Positions 8,227-17,152 are shown, counted from the first letter of the stretch. The stretch: DNA of 64,000 nt from Pseudomonas soli (GCF_900110655.1 NZ_FOEQ01000001.1:62001-126000); one strand, 5' to 3'. Notes: generated by a model not told the origin, from the letters alone. A program made the numbers and translations.

Positions 8227-9558
8227 ATGCGGCCAATAACAATAAAGAAGTCGTTCAACGGTCTTTCCATCCTGGCACTGGCACTCGCCGCACTGGCCGG
8301 CGCGGCCCAGGCGGCCGACAGCCAGGGGGCCTGCGGCGTGCCGGGGCTTGAGCCTTGCCCGCAGCCTTTCGACAAGGTGCTGCCGGCGGCCAAGGACATG
8401 CTCACCTGGGACCAGGACACCCGGGTCGTGGGCTTTCGCAACACTTATCGCCTGTACGGCGGCGATGTCTTCGCCCCGCGCGGCGCCATGCCATACCCAT
8501 TGCCGCAGGCCAGTCACAAACTGAGCGACGTGCAGTACCAGTTGGCCGGCAAGCCCCATAACCTGGCGGACTACCTGGCCAACCAGAGCGTGACCGGCCT
8601 GCTGGTGCTCAAGGATGGCAAGATCGCTTATGAACACTACGGCAAGGGCAACACCCCGCAGACCTTGTGGACATCGCGCTCGGTGGCCAAGTCGGTGGTC
8701 AGCGTGCTGGTGGGCATCGCCGTCAAGGAAGGCAAGATCCACTCGCTGGATGACAGGATCAGCCGCTATGTCCCGGAGCTGGAAGGTTCCGAGTGGCAGC
8801 ACGTAACCCTGCAGCAACTGTTGCAGCACACCTCGGGCGTCGTCTGGGACGAGAACTACGCCTCGAAGGATTCGGACTTCTCGCACATGACCCAGTGCGA
8901 GGCCACTGCCGATCCCTATCACTGCGTGCTCGACCTGGTGCGTTCGGTCAAGCGCAAGCCCGGGGTCAAGCCGGGCGAGGTCTGGTCGTACAACACCGGC
9001 GGTGCCTGGCTTGTGGGCCGGGTGCTGGAAAACGCCACCGGCATGACCATCGCCGAGTACCTGCAGAGCCGCGTGTGGAGCCGCTACGGCATGCAGCAGG
9101 CCGGGGTCTGGCATGCGCTGGTGCCCGGCAAGGTGGACATGGGCGGCCACGGTTTCAATGCCACGTTGCGTGACTGGGGGCGGTTCGGCCAGTTCGTGCT
9201 GAGTGGCGGACAATTGCCGCAGGGTGAAAAGCTGCTCCCGGACGACTGGATCGCGCGCTCCACCCACTGGACCCAAGCCAAGGGCTCAGTGACAGCCGCC
9301 GCGCCCAAAGGTCAATACGGCTACCAGTGGTGGTACAACGCCCCGGCCCCGGACAGCGATGCCGAACCCAAACGCACCGACACCAGCGACCAGACGTTCT
9401 GGGCCCTGGGCATCTTCGGCCAGAGCATCGCCATCAATCCGGCGGAGCGCCTGGTGGTGGTGCAGTGGTCGACCTGGAAGAACGCCGAGAGCCCCGGCTC
9501 GCTGTATGACGAGCAGGCGGTGTTCGTCAATGCGGTGGGCAAGGCGTTGAGCAAGTAA
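8227..9558 (+). CDS. Periplasmic serine hydrolase, class C beta-lactamase fold
   Basis: A 443-residue protein with a clear signal peptide (cleavage near AGAAQA-AD). The catalytic SxxK motif is S152-V-A-K155, and an S-Y-N triad is at 254-256 in WSYNTGG. This is the beta-lactamase/penicillin-binding-like family that includes EstB esterases and NylB-type 6-aminohexanoate-oligomer hydrolases. Its length and the C-terminal Trp-rich region fit the latter group better than true AmpC. The start at ATG 8227 has GGAG about 7 bases upstream. The substrate is unknown; a beta-lactamase role is not supported beyond the fold. Confidence 0.85.
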   Translation: MRPITIKKSFNGLSILALALAALAGAAQAADSQGACGVPGLEPCPQPFDKVLPAAKDMLTWDQDTRVVGFRNTYRLYGGDVFAPRGAMPYPLPQASHKLSDVQYQLAGKPHNLADYLANQSVTGLLVLKDGKIAYEHYGKGNTPQTLWTSRSVAKSVVSVLVGIAVKEGKIHSLDDRISRYVPELEGSEWQHVTLQQLLQHTSGVVWDENYASKDSDFSHMTQCEATADPYHCVLDLVRSVKRKPGVKPGEVWSYNTGGAWLVGRVLENATGMTIAEYLQSRVWSRYGMQQAGVWHALVPGKVDMGGHGFNATLRDWGRFGQFVLSGGQLPQGEKLLPDDWIARSTHWTQAKGSVTAAAPKGQYGYQWWYNAPAPDSDAEPKRTDTSDQTFWALGIFGQSIAINPAERLVVVQWSTWKNAESPGSLYDEQAVFVNAVGKALSK

Positions 9559-9568
9559 CGCCGGGCGA

Positions 9569-9595
9569 GGGCAGGGCGCCGGCAAGCGCCTGCCC
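9569..9595. terminator. GC-rich hairpin between convergent genes
   Basis: GGGCAGGGCGC pairs with GCGCCTGCCC (one bulged base) around a short loop between two convergent stop codons. There is no long T run, so it may be a weak or bidirectional terminator. Confidence 0.5.
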
Positions 9596-9597
9596 AG

Positions 9598-11205
9598 TCA
9601 CACGCGAAACCGCGACACGCTCGCCTGCATGCCCTGGGCAATCTCGCCCAGGCGCTGCGCCGCCGAGGCTAGCTGCCGCGTGGTGTCGGTGCTGTCCCGC
9701 GACATGCGGGCGATCAGTTCTACCTGATGGGCGACATCCTGGCTGGCCCGGGTCTGCTCGCCGATGGTCTGCGAGATTTCTTCGACCACCGACGCGGCGC
9801 GGCGCGCGCCTTCACGAATCTGCTGGATCGACGCTCCGGCCTGGGTGGCCAGCTCCACGCCGGCACGCACCCGGGTGACGCCGGTCTGCATGCTGTCGAC
9901 GGCGTTGCCCGTGCTCTGCCGGATGCGTTCGATCATGCCGGTGATCTCCCGGGTCGACTGCGCCGTGCGCCCGGCCAGGCCGCGTACTTCATCGGCGACC
10001 ACGGCAAAGCCGCGCCCGGCCTCGCCGGCACGGGCGGCTTCGATGGCCGCGTTCAAGGCCAGCAGGTTGGTCTGCTCGGCGATGGTGTTGATTACCTGGA
10101 TGATCGAGTGGATTTCTTCCGAGCTTTGCCCCAGCACGGTGATGGTTTCAGAGGAGCGGTTGACAGCCTCGTCGATCCCCTGCATGCCGCCGACCACGTT
10201 GAGGATGACCTCGCCGCCGTCGCTGGCCAGGCGCTCGGACTGCCCGGAGATGGCCTGCGCATCGCGGGCGTGGTCGGCGATGCGCGTCAGGTTGGCGATC
10301 ATCTGCTCGGTGGCCGAGGCCATGCTCACGGCGCTGTCGGACTGCTGGCTGGTGCGTTGCACCAGGCTGCTGGAAGCCTGGCCCAGTTCATCGGCTACTT
10401 CGCGCAGCAGCAGGTTCTCTTCATGGATGGCCTTGATCATGTTGCCCAGGCTGTCACGCATGTCCGCCAGCGAACGCAGCAGATGCCCGGTTTCGTCACG
10501 GTCGTGGACCTCGATCGCGGTGGTGAGGTCGCCCTGAGCGATACGCTCGGCAACCGCCATGGTCTGGCTTAACGGCCGCAGGATGGAGCGCAGCAGCAGG
10601 AAGGTGCACAGCGCCAACGCCAGCGTGGCCAAAATCATCCCGCCCACCAGCACGCTGATGCCCTGGTGCAGGGTGGCGGTGCTCTGTTCGCGGCTCTTGT
10701 CGGCATTGCCGGCGATCAGGTCGCTCAGGGTGCTGTTGCGCTGCTCCAGCTCCTTGAAAGCAGTGACAAAGGCCGGCAGCTGCGCCTGGGCCTGTTCAGG
10801 CGACTGCAATGCCAGCTGGATGATCGACGTGGCGCTGGCGATGTAGTGGTCGAGGAGGGGGCCGAGGTCATTGATGGCCTGGTGCAGGTCGGCGTCCAGG
10901 GGCAGTTCCAGGTTGCTTTGCACGACACTGCGGAACCACTTTGCGTGTTCGTCGAGGTCGGCCAGCACCTGGTTGGCGTTGTCAGTATCGCCCGGCTTGA
11001 CCAGCAGGGCGGCCAGCACATCGGCGCGCAGCGCATCATGCATCATGTCGCCTTCCATGTGGTTGCGCAGGGCGGCCATGCTGGCCTCGCTGCGCTGCAA
11101 CGCCTGGTTCTGGTCATGCTCGGCGAGCAGGCCGCTGCCGCCAAGCAACAGGGCGGCGAGGATGCTGACAAGACCGAACCCGATGGTTTTCTGGCGAATG
11201 TCCAT
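9598..11205 (-). CDS. Methyl-accepting chemotaxis protein
   Basis: A 535-residue chemoreceptor. It has a first membrane segment near residues 8-28, a periplasmic ligand domain of about 155 residues predicted helical (four-helix-bundle type), a second membrane segment near 183-207, a HAMP domain around 208-262 and a cytoplasmic signalling domain. The signalling tip [15 protein letters not shown], continuing into [14 protein letters not shown], is the invariant part that contacts CheA and CheW. The ligand is unknown. Downstream of its start codon lies only the 248-base intergenic region with the long palindrome at 11306. Confidence 0.94.
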   Translation of the reverse strand: MDIRQKTIGFGLVSILAALLLGGSGLLAEHDQNQALQRSEASMAALRNHMEGDMMHDALRADVLAALLVKPGDTDNANQVLADLDEHAKWFRSVVQSNLELPLDADLHQAINDLGPLLDHYIASATSIIQLALQSPEQAQAQLPAFVTAFKELEQRNSTLSDLIAGNADKSREQSTATLHQGISVLVGGMILATLALALCTFLLLRSILRPLSQTMAVAERIAQGDLTTAIEVHDRDETGHLLRSLADMRDSLGNMIKAIHEENLLLREVADELGQASSSLVQRTSQQSDSAVSMASATEQMIANLTRIADHARDAQAISGQSERLASDGGEVILNVVGGMQGIDEAVNRSSETITVLGQSSEEIHSIIQVINTIAEQTNLLALNAAIEAARAGEAGRGFAVVADEVRGLAGRTAQSTREITGMIERIRQSTGNAVDSMQTGVTRVRAGVELATQAGASIQQIREGARRAASVVEEISQTIGEQTRASQDVAHQVELIARMSRDSTDTTRQLASAAQRLGEIAQGMQASVSRFRV

Positions 11206-11305
11206 TTTCGAACAGGCTCCGTGGGGTGGGTTTGCTGAGCATAGATGGTTGGAGGTATTTCGCAGGGGGAAAAGAACGGCGCTGAGGTGCGGTGAGGAGA
11301 TGCCT

Positions 11306-11345
11306 CATATAACTCAACTAAATGAATATTTAGTTGAGTTATATG
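11306..11345. promoter_or_regulatory. 18-bp perfect palindrome, operator-like
   Basis: CATATAACTCAACTAAAT (11306-11323) is followed by a 4-base loop GAAT and the exact reverse complement (11328-11345). It is AT-rich, lacks a following T run, and lies between two divergent genes (chemoreceptor start 11205, secreted protein start 11454). An operator for a dimeric regulator is more likely than a terminator. Confidence 0.6.
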
Positions 11346-11453
11346 TTTATGCCATAAAAAAGTCGGGCAGGGCGTACGGACGTTTGCTGACGCCAGAGAC
11401 CCTGTGTAGTGTGCATCCAGCTCACTTATCCTCAAAGGAATGAGACATCGACC

Positions 11454-12191
11454 ATGCGTAGATTCGCCGCTTTACCGTTGTTGTTTGCCCCCATGATCGC
11501 CTGGGGCGACTGCACGAAGAACCTGCAAACCTGGGCCCAGGCCTTGCACCCGACACTGTCGCTAGCCAGCGACTTTGCAGTCTGCAAGGTCAATCCGGCA
11601 GATACCAGCCAGGTCTTGGCAGCCTTGCCGTTGAAGGTGAACGTTGATGAATACGGGCAAGGCGATTACAGCCTGGATGTACTGGTGGCCGATGCCAGCA
11701 GCGGCAAGATCATTGCCCATCATTACCAGGAGGCGGCGATCGTCTCCGATGCGGTGCAGTTTTCAGGCCTGACGCTGGACACTGCGCGCTATCAGCTAGC
11801 ACCAGGCTTACGAGCATTTGGCGTGCGCATTCGTCACACAGGATCGTCACGGGTCAATCCGTTCAGCAGTGAAACCCTGAGCCTGTACGTGAACGACGGT
11901 TCGCAACTGCGGCAGATCACGAGGCACTTGGTTGTGAGCGAGAGTCACGGCGAATGGGATGGTGTCTGCGCTGGAGAATTCGATGAGATCAAACGGACGC
12001 TGGCAATGGGAAAACCCGGCAAGGACGGTTTCAGCAAATTGCGGGTTACCGAGATATCGACCGGGAGCCAAAGTGTTCCCAAGGGCGCTGATGACTGTCA
12101 GGAAATCGAGCGTGCCACGCAGACGAAAAGGTTCAGCCTGAATTATGACGGCGGCCGGTATGAAGTGCCGAAAGGATTGAGATTCGAGTGA
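11454..12191 (+). CDS. Conserved secreted protein of unknown function
   Basis: A 245-residue protein with a signal peptide (MRRFAALPLLFAPMIAWG, then a Cys). I do not recognise a domain. The mature part has scattered Cys residues (two near the start, two near 168 and 215) that could form disulfides, and a beta-rich composition. The start at 11454 is chosen because a signal peptide begins there; the best ribosome-binding sequence (AAGGA) is 14 bases away, rather far. The base composition is slightly poorer in GC than neighbouring genes. Confidence 0.65.
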   Translation: MRRFAALPLLFAPMIAWGDCTKNLQTWAQALHPTLSLASDFAVCKVNPADTSQVLAALPLKVNVDEYGQGDYSLDVLVADASSGKIIAHHYQEAAIVSDAVQFSGLTLDTARYQLAPGLRAFGVRIRHTGSSRVNPFSSETLSLYVNDGSQLRQITRHLVVSESHGEWDGVCAGEFDEIKRTLAMGKPGKDGFSKLRVTEISTGSQSVPKGADDCQEIERATQTKRFSLNYDGGRYEVPKGLRFE

Positions 12192-12265
12192 GTGGATTGG
12201 AAATGGGCTTGGTGGAGGCTGGAATCTGGCCTCCCTCTGGGCGTACTGCTCAATACGAACCTACG

Positions 12266-12311
12266 CATAATGTATATTATGTTAAATCACGTATTACGGG
12301 AGGTGACCTCC
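12266..12311. promoter_or_regulatory. Two short palindromes between convergent genes
   Basis: CATAAT-GTAT-ATTATG (12266-12281) and GGAGGTGACCTCC (12299-12311, 6-bp arms around one base) lie in the 150-base gap. A further imperfect GGAGGC/GCCTCC hairpin lies just upstream, around 12212-12232. Termination at the ends of the convergent genes is the simplest role. Confidence 0.35.
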
Positions 12312-12344
12312 TGAGTCGATCATCTGTGGTTTGCGTCTGCCAGA

Positions 12345-12728
12345 TCACGCTCGAGCTGCCGGCGCCATCTCGACAACTGCACAGCGTCCTTTCGTGCGTA
12401 CCTTCTGCACCAGTCGCGCCCTGTTGATGAACACATCGATCTGACAGCTGCCCGAGTGCTGCACGTCTTCCCAGTATTCCGTATGCACAATCTGCCCGTT
12501 CTGCGGCCCCGTGTAAGTGCCCGCGGCTTCACGCGTGACATAACTGCTGTCGCGCACATACCTGAGCACGACCAGATCCTCTTCCGGCACCACCATGACC
12601 TGCCGTGGCACGCCGAAGAAATCGATCAGCTCGCCCACCGGCCGATCTTTCCAGGCACTGCTGGCTTCCAGCGATGCGCAGCCACTGAGCAATGTGGCCA
12701 ACAGGCCCAATGCTAACAATCGGTTCAT
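12345..12728 (-). CDS. Small envelope lipoprotein
   Basis: A 127-residue protein with a lipoprotein signal and lipobox LSGC (Cys17). The mature part contains GELIDFFGVPRQVMVV, a pattern reminiscent of small SmpA/OmlA-like folds, and a Cys pair near the C-terminus. Family assignment is not certain. It begins 24 bases after the stop of the gene at 13316, so both are probably co-transcribed on the minus strand. Confidence 0.7.
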   Translation of the reverse strand: MNRLLALGLLATLLSGCASLEASSAWKDRPVGELIDFFGVPRQVMVVPEEDLVVLRYVRDSSYVTREAAGTYTGPQNGQIVHTEYWEDVQHSGSCQIDVFINRARLVQKVRTKGRCAVVEMAPAARA

Positions 12729-12752
12729 AAGGTCTTCTCCCTGAAGGCCGCT

Positions 12753-13316
12753 TTACTTGGCAGACATCTGTGCGAACCCTTCGTCGATCTTCTGCATGAT
12801 GGCTGCCTTGGCAGCCTCTCGGTTCAGTATCTGGAACAGCTGCGGCCCTGCCTTGGCTATTTGCGATGCCGGCATCACACCCAGGCGCTCCATTTTCCGA
12901 GCCTGGCGGTCAGCCGGTTTGCACAGGAAATCGCGACTTTGCGCCAACCAGGTGTCAGGTTTGCTCTGCCATTGGCTGGAATACTTGGCGTTGCGCAATT
13001 CATTGAAAACGCTGCGAAAATCCTGCGCACCCGTGATGCGCACGCGGTTCTTGGCGCAGTCGATTTCGACATCGTACGCAGTGAATGTGGGTTTGCCGGG
13101 CTCTTCGTAGAACTGATAGACGCCCAATGATTTCGCGCCACCTGGGCGATTGAAGATGTTGTTGGAGTCGCCGTCCGCGACAAACACCTGGTTCTTGCCC
13201 AAGCCACCTTGGTAATGGACTACCCAAAAGTCACCCATCTGCACATCGCTCGCCTGGGCAGCAAGGACATTGCACAGTAAGGCGACAGGCAGGAGCTGCT
13301 TCTTGAAAGCGGTCAT
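12753..13316 (-). CDS. Secreted protein of unknown function
   Basis: A 187-residue protein with a signal peptide (cleavage near AAQAS). The mature portion has two Cys residues likely to form a disulfide (VEIDCAKNRVR and DFLCKP), and a helical C-terminus. Residues 25-110 read like the small surface-adhesin/SH3-like secreted proteins that carry a V-x-x-DC-x2-K/R motif; this is a resemblance only. It is the first gene of a two-gene minus-strand unit with the lipoprotein at 12345. Confidence 0.65.
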   Translation of the reverse strand: MTAFKKQLLPVALLCNVLAAQASDVQMGDFWVVHYQGGLGKNQVFVADGDSNNIFNRPGGAKSLGVYQFYEEPGKPTFTAYDVEIDCAKNRVRITGAQDFRSVFNELRNAKYSSQWQSKPDTWLAQSRDFLCKPADRQARKMERLGVMPASQIAKAGPQLFQILNREAAKAAIMQKIDEGFAQMSAK

Positions 13317-13464
13317 GGGGGCCAGTCCTTTGCCTTTATCTTTGAGGGCAACAGTTTCTCGCCCTGAACATGAGGTAAAGGGCTATCTAGCACATTCGTC
13401 CTATGCACCGCTGTTAGCGCATGCGGTGCTCAGCCTCCAGCATGCGTAGTTCAATTTCAAATAA

Positions 13465-13493
13465 ATCATATAATTATCATATGGTTATATGAT
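13465..13493. promoter_or_regulatory. Inverted repeat upstream of the RloC-like gene
   Basis: ATCATATAA (13465-13473) and TTATATGAT (13485-13493) form 9-bp perfect arms around 11 bases. It lies about 100 bases before the start of the ATPase/nuclease gene in an AT-rich promoter region, so an operator is plausible. The rest of the 277-base gap (13317-13593) shows no gene that I can support. Confidence 0.5.
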
Positions 13494-13593
13494 CGAATTT
13501 TCGGAATTGCAGATTTCAAAGAAGGCTCATATGCTGGCTAGGTGCCACACCTCCCTCACCGAACTGGCAGCCTTAGGCGAAAGGACCGCAACC

Positions 13594-15990
13594 ATGATTA
13601 CAAAAATAAAAAAATTAAAGAATTTTGGTATCTTCAGGGACTACAGCGGCGACAACATTCAGGCATTCGGTAAATTCAATTTAATCTATGGCTGGAATGG
13701 TAGTGGTAAATCTACTCTCTCGAAATTATTTGAGTCGCTAGAAAAACGCAAAAACTTACAAGCCACCGCTGATGCAAATTGCGAGTTCTCAGTTATATTA
13801 GATAGCGAAGTCGTCATCACTGAAAAAACGATCCCTCAATCAAGCACTGCAGTACGCACCTTTAACGCCGGATTCATCAAGGAAAACATCGACTGGGACA
13901 GCTCGGTAAAAAGCATTCTTCTGGTCGCGAAAGAGAAGATCGACGATCGAAAAGTCCTTGAAGTACTCAAAAGCCAGCAAGAGGCAGATCTAAAGTCCGT
14001 TGAAAGGTCGAATAATGATGCATCAAAGGCTACGGCCGAATTGCAAAAATTCTTGACTGACAGTGCAAAAAGAACAAAAACCAGTCTTCAAATAATAGGC
14101 ACTGAAGATAATCACTACATCAATTATAATCGCACAAAACTAGAAAGCTTTATTGCATCTAACTCTGAAGCGGTCCGCGCGCCCTCCTCTATCCTCCAAG
14201 ATGATGAGTTGCTGGCTCTAGTGGTGGCGGCTAAGCCTGTATCAAAACCACAGATCTCAAGTATCACTAGCAGTCTTGATGCAGCAAAGCTAAAAGATGC
14301 ACAGTCTCGCCTACAAGCCCTACTCAAACACACCGCAACCAGCATTGTGTTATCCAGGCTTAAAGAGAATCCAGACATACAAACGTGGGTTCAGACCGGG
14401 TTGGCCATCCATAACGACCACAAATCTGAAAATTGCGAATTTTGCGGGGCCATGCTTACCCTGTCTCGACTTGACGAGATCAACGCGCATTTCAGTGACG
14501 AATATCGTCATTTCCAAAGTCGTCTCGTCAGCGCTGAGCAGTGGCTGAGGCAGCAAGTCCTCGACCTAGGAGACCTGAGCCAAGGTGACCAATTGTACGA
14601 GGAAATGCAGGCTGAATATGCCAATGCCAGGGACCTGGTTGTGACTCACGTTGCGACCATCAACGGGGGGATAGCGCACTGGCAGGAGCTTCTTCAAGAG
14701 AAAATTGCCGACCAGTTCAGAATTGACTTCACTGTGCCCAGTATCGATCCCGCGGCATGTGCTGGCTTCGATGCTGCGTTAGAACAGATGAACAAGTTGA
14801 CTGTCCGCCACAACAAAAAGACAGAGGACTTTACGAAAGAGACCGGAGCCATCAAGCGAAAGATCGAGCTTCATTATGCCGCGATAGAGGTTAAGGCCTT
14901 CGGCTACTTCGCCAAAATCCAAAAGCGTGACGCCTTGTCTAGGCAGGCATCCGAAATCCAGTCAAAAGCGAATGCCAGGCAGCGAGAAATCCTAGCGCTT
15001 GAGGCTTCTCTTTCAAATGAAGTATTGGGCGCTGAGGAATTCAACAAGCACCTCCACATTTTTCTGGGTCGGTCTGACCTATGTCTTCGCTTCAACCCGC
15101 AGATGCTTGGATATGAAATTAATCGGGGGACCGAGCAACGCCATGTCAAGGATCTGAGTGAGGGAGAAAAAACTGCGATAGCATTCGTATACTTCATCAC
15201 TAAGCTTTCAGAGGGCGACAACGACCTCGCAAAGCTGATCATTGTAGTAGACGACCCGATTTCCAGCTTTGACTCAAATCACCTATTTCACGCCTACTCC
15301 TACTTACGTCATCACTGCACGCCAGCGCTTCAATTATTTGTACTTACGCACAATTTCAACTTCTTCAAGCTGGTCAGAGACTGGCTAGAAGGAAATAATA
15401 CAAACCGAAAAAATAGGAGGCCGCCTCGTCCAGCCAACAGCTTCTTCTACACAGTCGAAGCCAGCACCAGCAACCCGAGGAAGTCAACTCTGAAAGACGC
15501 TCCAAAGAGCCTTCACGCTTACAGCTCGGAGTACCACTATATCTTCGGTCGCCTTTACAACTATAAGGAGCAAGCACAAATTGATCGGGATGAGGCGTTC
15601 CTCACGGCCAACCTAGCTCGCAAAATCCTTGAGGCCTTCTTCAGCTTTAAGTATCCGCTGCACAAAGGAGACATGGCGAACCTGTTCCAGCAGGGTCTTA
15701 ATGGGTGCATTTTAACCACGCCCCAAACCAAGGAAAAAATCTATCGATTCATCAACAAATACTCCCACAACGCGATGATTGAAATCGGAGAGGATTCACC
15801 CGAAAACCTTGTTGGTGAAAGCCATAATGTCATCGCAGACATCTTCACATGGATGAAAGAGGTTGACAGCACGCACTATGAGCAGATGGTTTCCGCTTTA
15901 GGCTTCGACGCTACGACTTCAGCCGAACCTGTTGTGCCTCAAGCAGAGGCTATGCCAAATGTCCTGGACAGCGCAGCAGGTGCAACTTGA
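13594..15990 (+). CDS. rloC: RloC-like zinc-hook ATPase with putative anticodon-nuclease domain
   Basis: A 798-residue protein of the AAA_13/SMC-like family. Seen: Walker A GWNGSGKST (33-41), long charged helical arms flanking a CEFC zinc-hook motif (Cys281, Cys284), ABC signature LSEGEK (521-526), Walker B VVDDPISSFD (Asp553-Asp554), and H-loop His586. The C-terminal region carries Arg676-x3-Glu680 and, 45 residues later, NKYSH with His725. PrrC and RloC anticodon nucleases use an Arg-x3-Glu...His triad, so tRNA cleavage and phage exclusion are inferred. The start is ATG 13594 with AAGGA 8 bases upstream, rather than ATG 13489. The gene is much richer in A+T than its surroundings, suggesting horizontal acquisition. 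No restriction-modification genes are adjacent. Confidence 0.82.
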   Translation: MITKIKKLKNFGIFRDYSGDNIQAFGKFNLIYGWNGSGKSTLSKLFESLEKRKNLQATADANCEFSVILDSEVVITEKTIPQSSTAVRTFNAGFIKENIDWDSSVKSILLVAKEKIDDRKVLEVLKSQQEADLKSVERSNNDASKATAELQKFLTDSAKRTKTSLQIIGTEDNHYINYNRTKLESFIASNSEAVRAPSSILQDDELLALVVAAKPVSKPQISSITSSLDAAKLKDAQSRLQALLKHTATSIVLSRLKENPDIQTWVQTGLAIHNDHKSENCEFCGAMLTLSRLDEINAHFSDEYRHFQSRLVSAEQWLRQQVLDLGDLSQGDQLYEEMQAEYANARDLVVTHVATINGGIAHWQELLQEKIADQFRIDFTVPSIDPAACAGFDAALEQMNKLTVRHNKKTEDFTKETGAIKRKIELHYAAIEVKAFGYFAKIQKRDALSRQASEIQSKANARQREILALEASLSNEVLGAEEFNKHLHIFLGRSDLCLRFNPQMLGYEINRGTEQRHVKDLSEGEKTAIAFVYFITKLSEGDNDLAKLIIVVDDPISSFDSNHLFHAYSYLRHHCTPALQLFVLTHNFNFFKLVRDWLEGNNTNRKNRRPPRPANSFFYTVEASTSNPRKSTLKDAPKSLHAYSSEYHYIFGRLYNYKEQAQIDRDEAFLTANLARKILEAFFSFKYPLHKGDMANLFQQGLNGCILTTPQTKEKIYRFINKYSHNAMIEIGEDSPENLVGESHNVIADIFTWMKEVDSTHYEQMVSALGFDATTSAEPVVPQAEAMPNVLDSAAGAT

Positions 15991-16094
15991 GTAACTGCAT
16001 TACCGAAAACCTGACCACTGCCATCATGTGCCAGCCTCCTAGGCGCGTCCGACCAACAAGCGCAGCGCCAACCAATGCGCACCCAGCCGGCAAT

Positions 16095-16111
16095 GGGCCG
16101 CAAAGCGGCCC
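16095..16111 (+). terminator. Hairpin after the RloC-like gene
   Basis: GGGCCGC-AAA-GCGGCCC, 7-bp perfect arms with a 3-base loop, followed by a short TTT. It lies about 105 bases beyond the rloC-like stop, between convergent genes, so it probably terminates transcription. Confidence 0.55.
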
Positions 16112-16155
16112 TGGGGTTTAACAGACTGACACCAGCCAGAGCGGCCACGGCATTC

Positions 16156-16464
16156 CTACTCAACCCTCCGACCAACCAACAACCCATGATTCACATCCTG
16201 GGCCAGTGCCTTGGCCATGCCACTGAGGTAATGCACCGCCGTGAGCAAAGTCGGCAAATGATCCGTCTCCGCCATGGCCAGATCACTGATCTTGTGCACT
16301 GCACACATCAGCACGGTTGCCTGCTCAACCGCATGCTCCATTGAATGGCCCGCCACAACACGGAACAGCGGGTCTTGACCACCCTCCTCTGCAGCCTCGC
16401 CGAAATGCCCGACGCCAGTGGTTGCCAGCTTGCTGATGCGCGGGTTTTGCAATTCCTTATCCAT
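16156..16464 (-). CDS. DUF3077-type small Pseudomonas protein
   Basis: A 102-residue protein. The middle (DPLFRVVAGHSMEHAVEQATVLMCAVHKISDLA) matches the pattern of DUF3077 proteins, where a short 'LF-x-V-x-x-G' strand is followed by two helices. These proteins are common in Pseudomonas and often occur in small tandem groups; no function is established to my knowledge. It follows the related small gene at 16540 by 75 bases on the same strand. Confidence 0.75.
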   Translation of the reverse strand: MDKELQNPRISKLATTGVGHFGEAAEEGGQDPLFRVVAGHSMEHAVEQATVLMCAVHKISDLAMAETDHLPTLLTAVHYLSGMAKALAQDVNHGLLVGRRVE

Positions 16465-16539
16465 ACCATTCCTCCTGCGGCCCGCGAACGGCGCGGGGCC
16501 TGATCGGTGAACATCAAGTGCGAGCCCAGGCTCGCCAGG

Positions 16540-16776
16540 TCAGTGCCGGGATTGCACGCGGCTCAGCGCCACTTCCACCAGGGTGCGAGCGCTGTCGATT
16601 TCGTGCATGGCGGCGAGTGTCAGGACCTGGCCTGGCGGTTTGGCGTGCAGCAGGACGGTCTGCTGGCTGACGGTCAGGGCACAGACGAGGTATTCGGAGA
16701 TCTGGACCAGGAGGTCTTCGAGGGTGTGGGTAGTGTATTTGTCGTGCTGGGGTGGATCGGGGACGATCTTTAGCAT
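16540..16776 (-). CDS. Small Pseudomonas protein, DUF6124/DUF3077-like
   Basis: A 78-residue protein. The N-terminus MLKIVPDPP is typical of DUF6124-type Pseudomonas proteins, and the remainder is two helices resembling the neighbour at 16156. The start at 16776 is chosen because GGAG lies about 7 bases upstream; the longer frame (start 16806) would begin inside the structured leader. The unusual leader at 16813-16907 may regulate it. Function unknown. Confidence 0.65.
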   Translation of the reverse strand: MLKIVPDPPQHDKYTTHTLEDLLVQISEYLVCALTVSQQTVLLHAKPPGQVLTLAAMHEIDSARTLVEVALSRVQSRH

Positions 16777-16812
16777 GTTGTTTCTCCGTCTCGGTGGAGC
16801 CACCACACCCTG

Positions 16813-16907
16813 CTGTCAAACAGAGGGTGGCAGCTGTACGTGGGTTGACAGACCGAGGAGACGAAGGAAACCCGGCGCACACGAGGTGCCCCACGTACAG
16901 CCGCCAT
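16813..16907 (-). promoter_or_regulatory. Structured 5' leader of the small DUF gene
   Basis: Two nested inverted repeats lie upstream of the gene starting at 16776: GTGGCAGCTGTACGTGGG (16827-16844) pairs with 16890-16907 at 15-16 of 18 positions, and CTGTCAA (16813-16819) pairs with TTGACAG (16845-16851). The two pairings share a boundary, so alternative structures are possible. The rest of the gap up to 17152 shows no gene. Confidence 0.45.
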
Positions 16908-17152
16908 AACGGCTTGCTACGAGACTTCGTTCTACCTGCGGCCTGTCAAAGCCGGTCGCTGGGTTTGAAGCGACTTGCCGAGACTAGATGGCGGGTAGAA
17001 GGGTGGCAACAGGCTGTAAGGGGCTAGGAGTATGTTTCGGAAATGGACTACAGAGAAGAGGGAAAATCCGATTCAGAGCACATAAAAAGTGTTCTCTTGT
17101 CGTCAACATAGGGCTGGTTGCGTCCCTGGATGTTCCCGGGCTGCACCACAGG

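Noticed and set aside
7210-9276. A 688-residue LysR fusion protein on the minus strand
   Set aside because: The extra N-terminal part is antisense to the serine hydrolase gene; LysR begins naturally at 8106 with a ribosome-binding site.
8227-9558. Annotation as an AmpC beta-lactamase because of the divergent LysR gene
   Set aside because: The length, the S-Y-N context and the C-terminal region fit the esterase/amide-hydrolase branch of the fold better; resistance cannot be claimed.
12188-12427. Small plus-strand frame after the secreted protein
   Set aside because: It runs over terminator-like hairpins and antisense to the lipoprotein gene, without protein-like composition or ribosome-binding site.
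13489-13593. N-terminal extension of the RloC-like protein from ATG 13489
   Set aside because: It lies within an operator-like dyad, lacks a ribosome-binding site and adds residues not typical of the family; ATG 13594 has AAGGA at ideal spacing.
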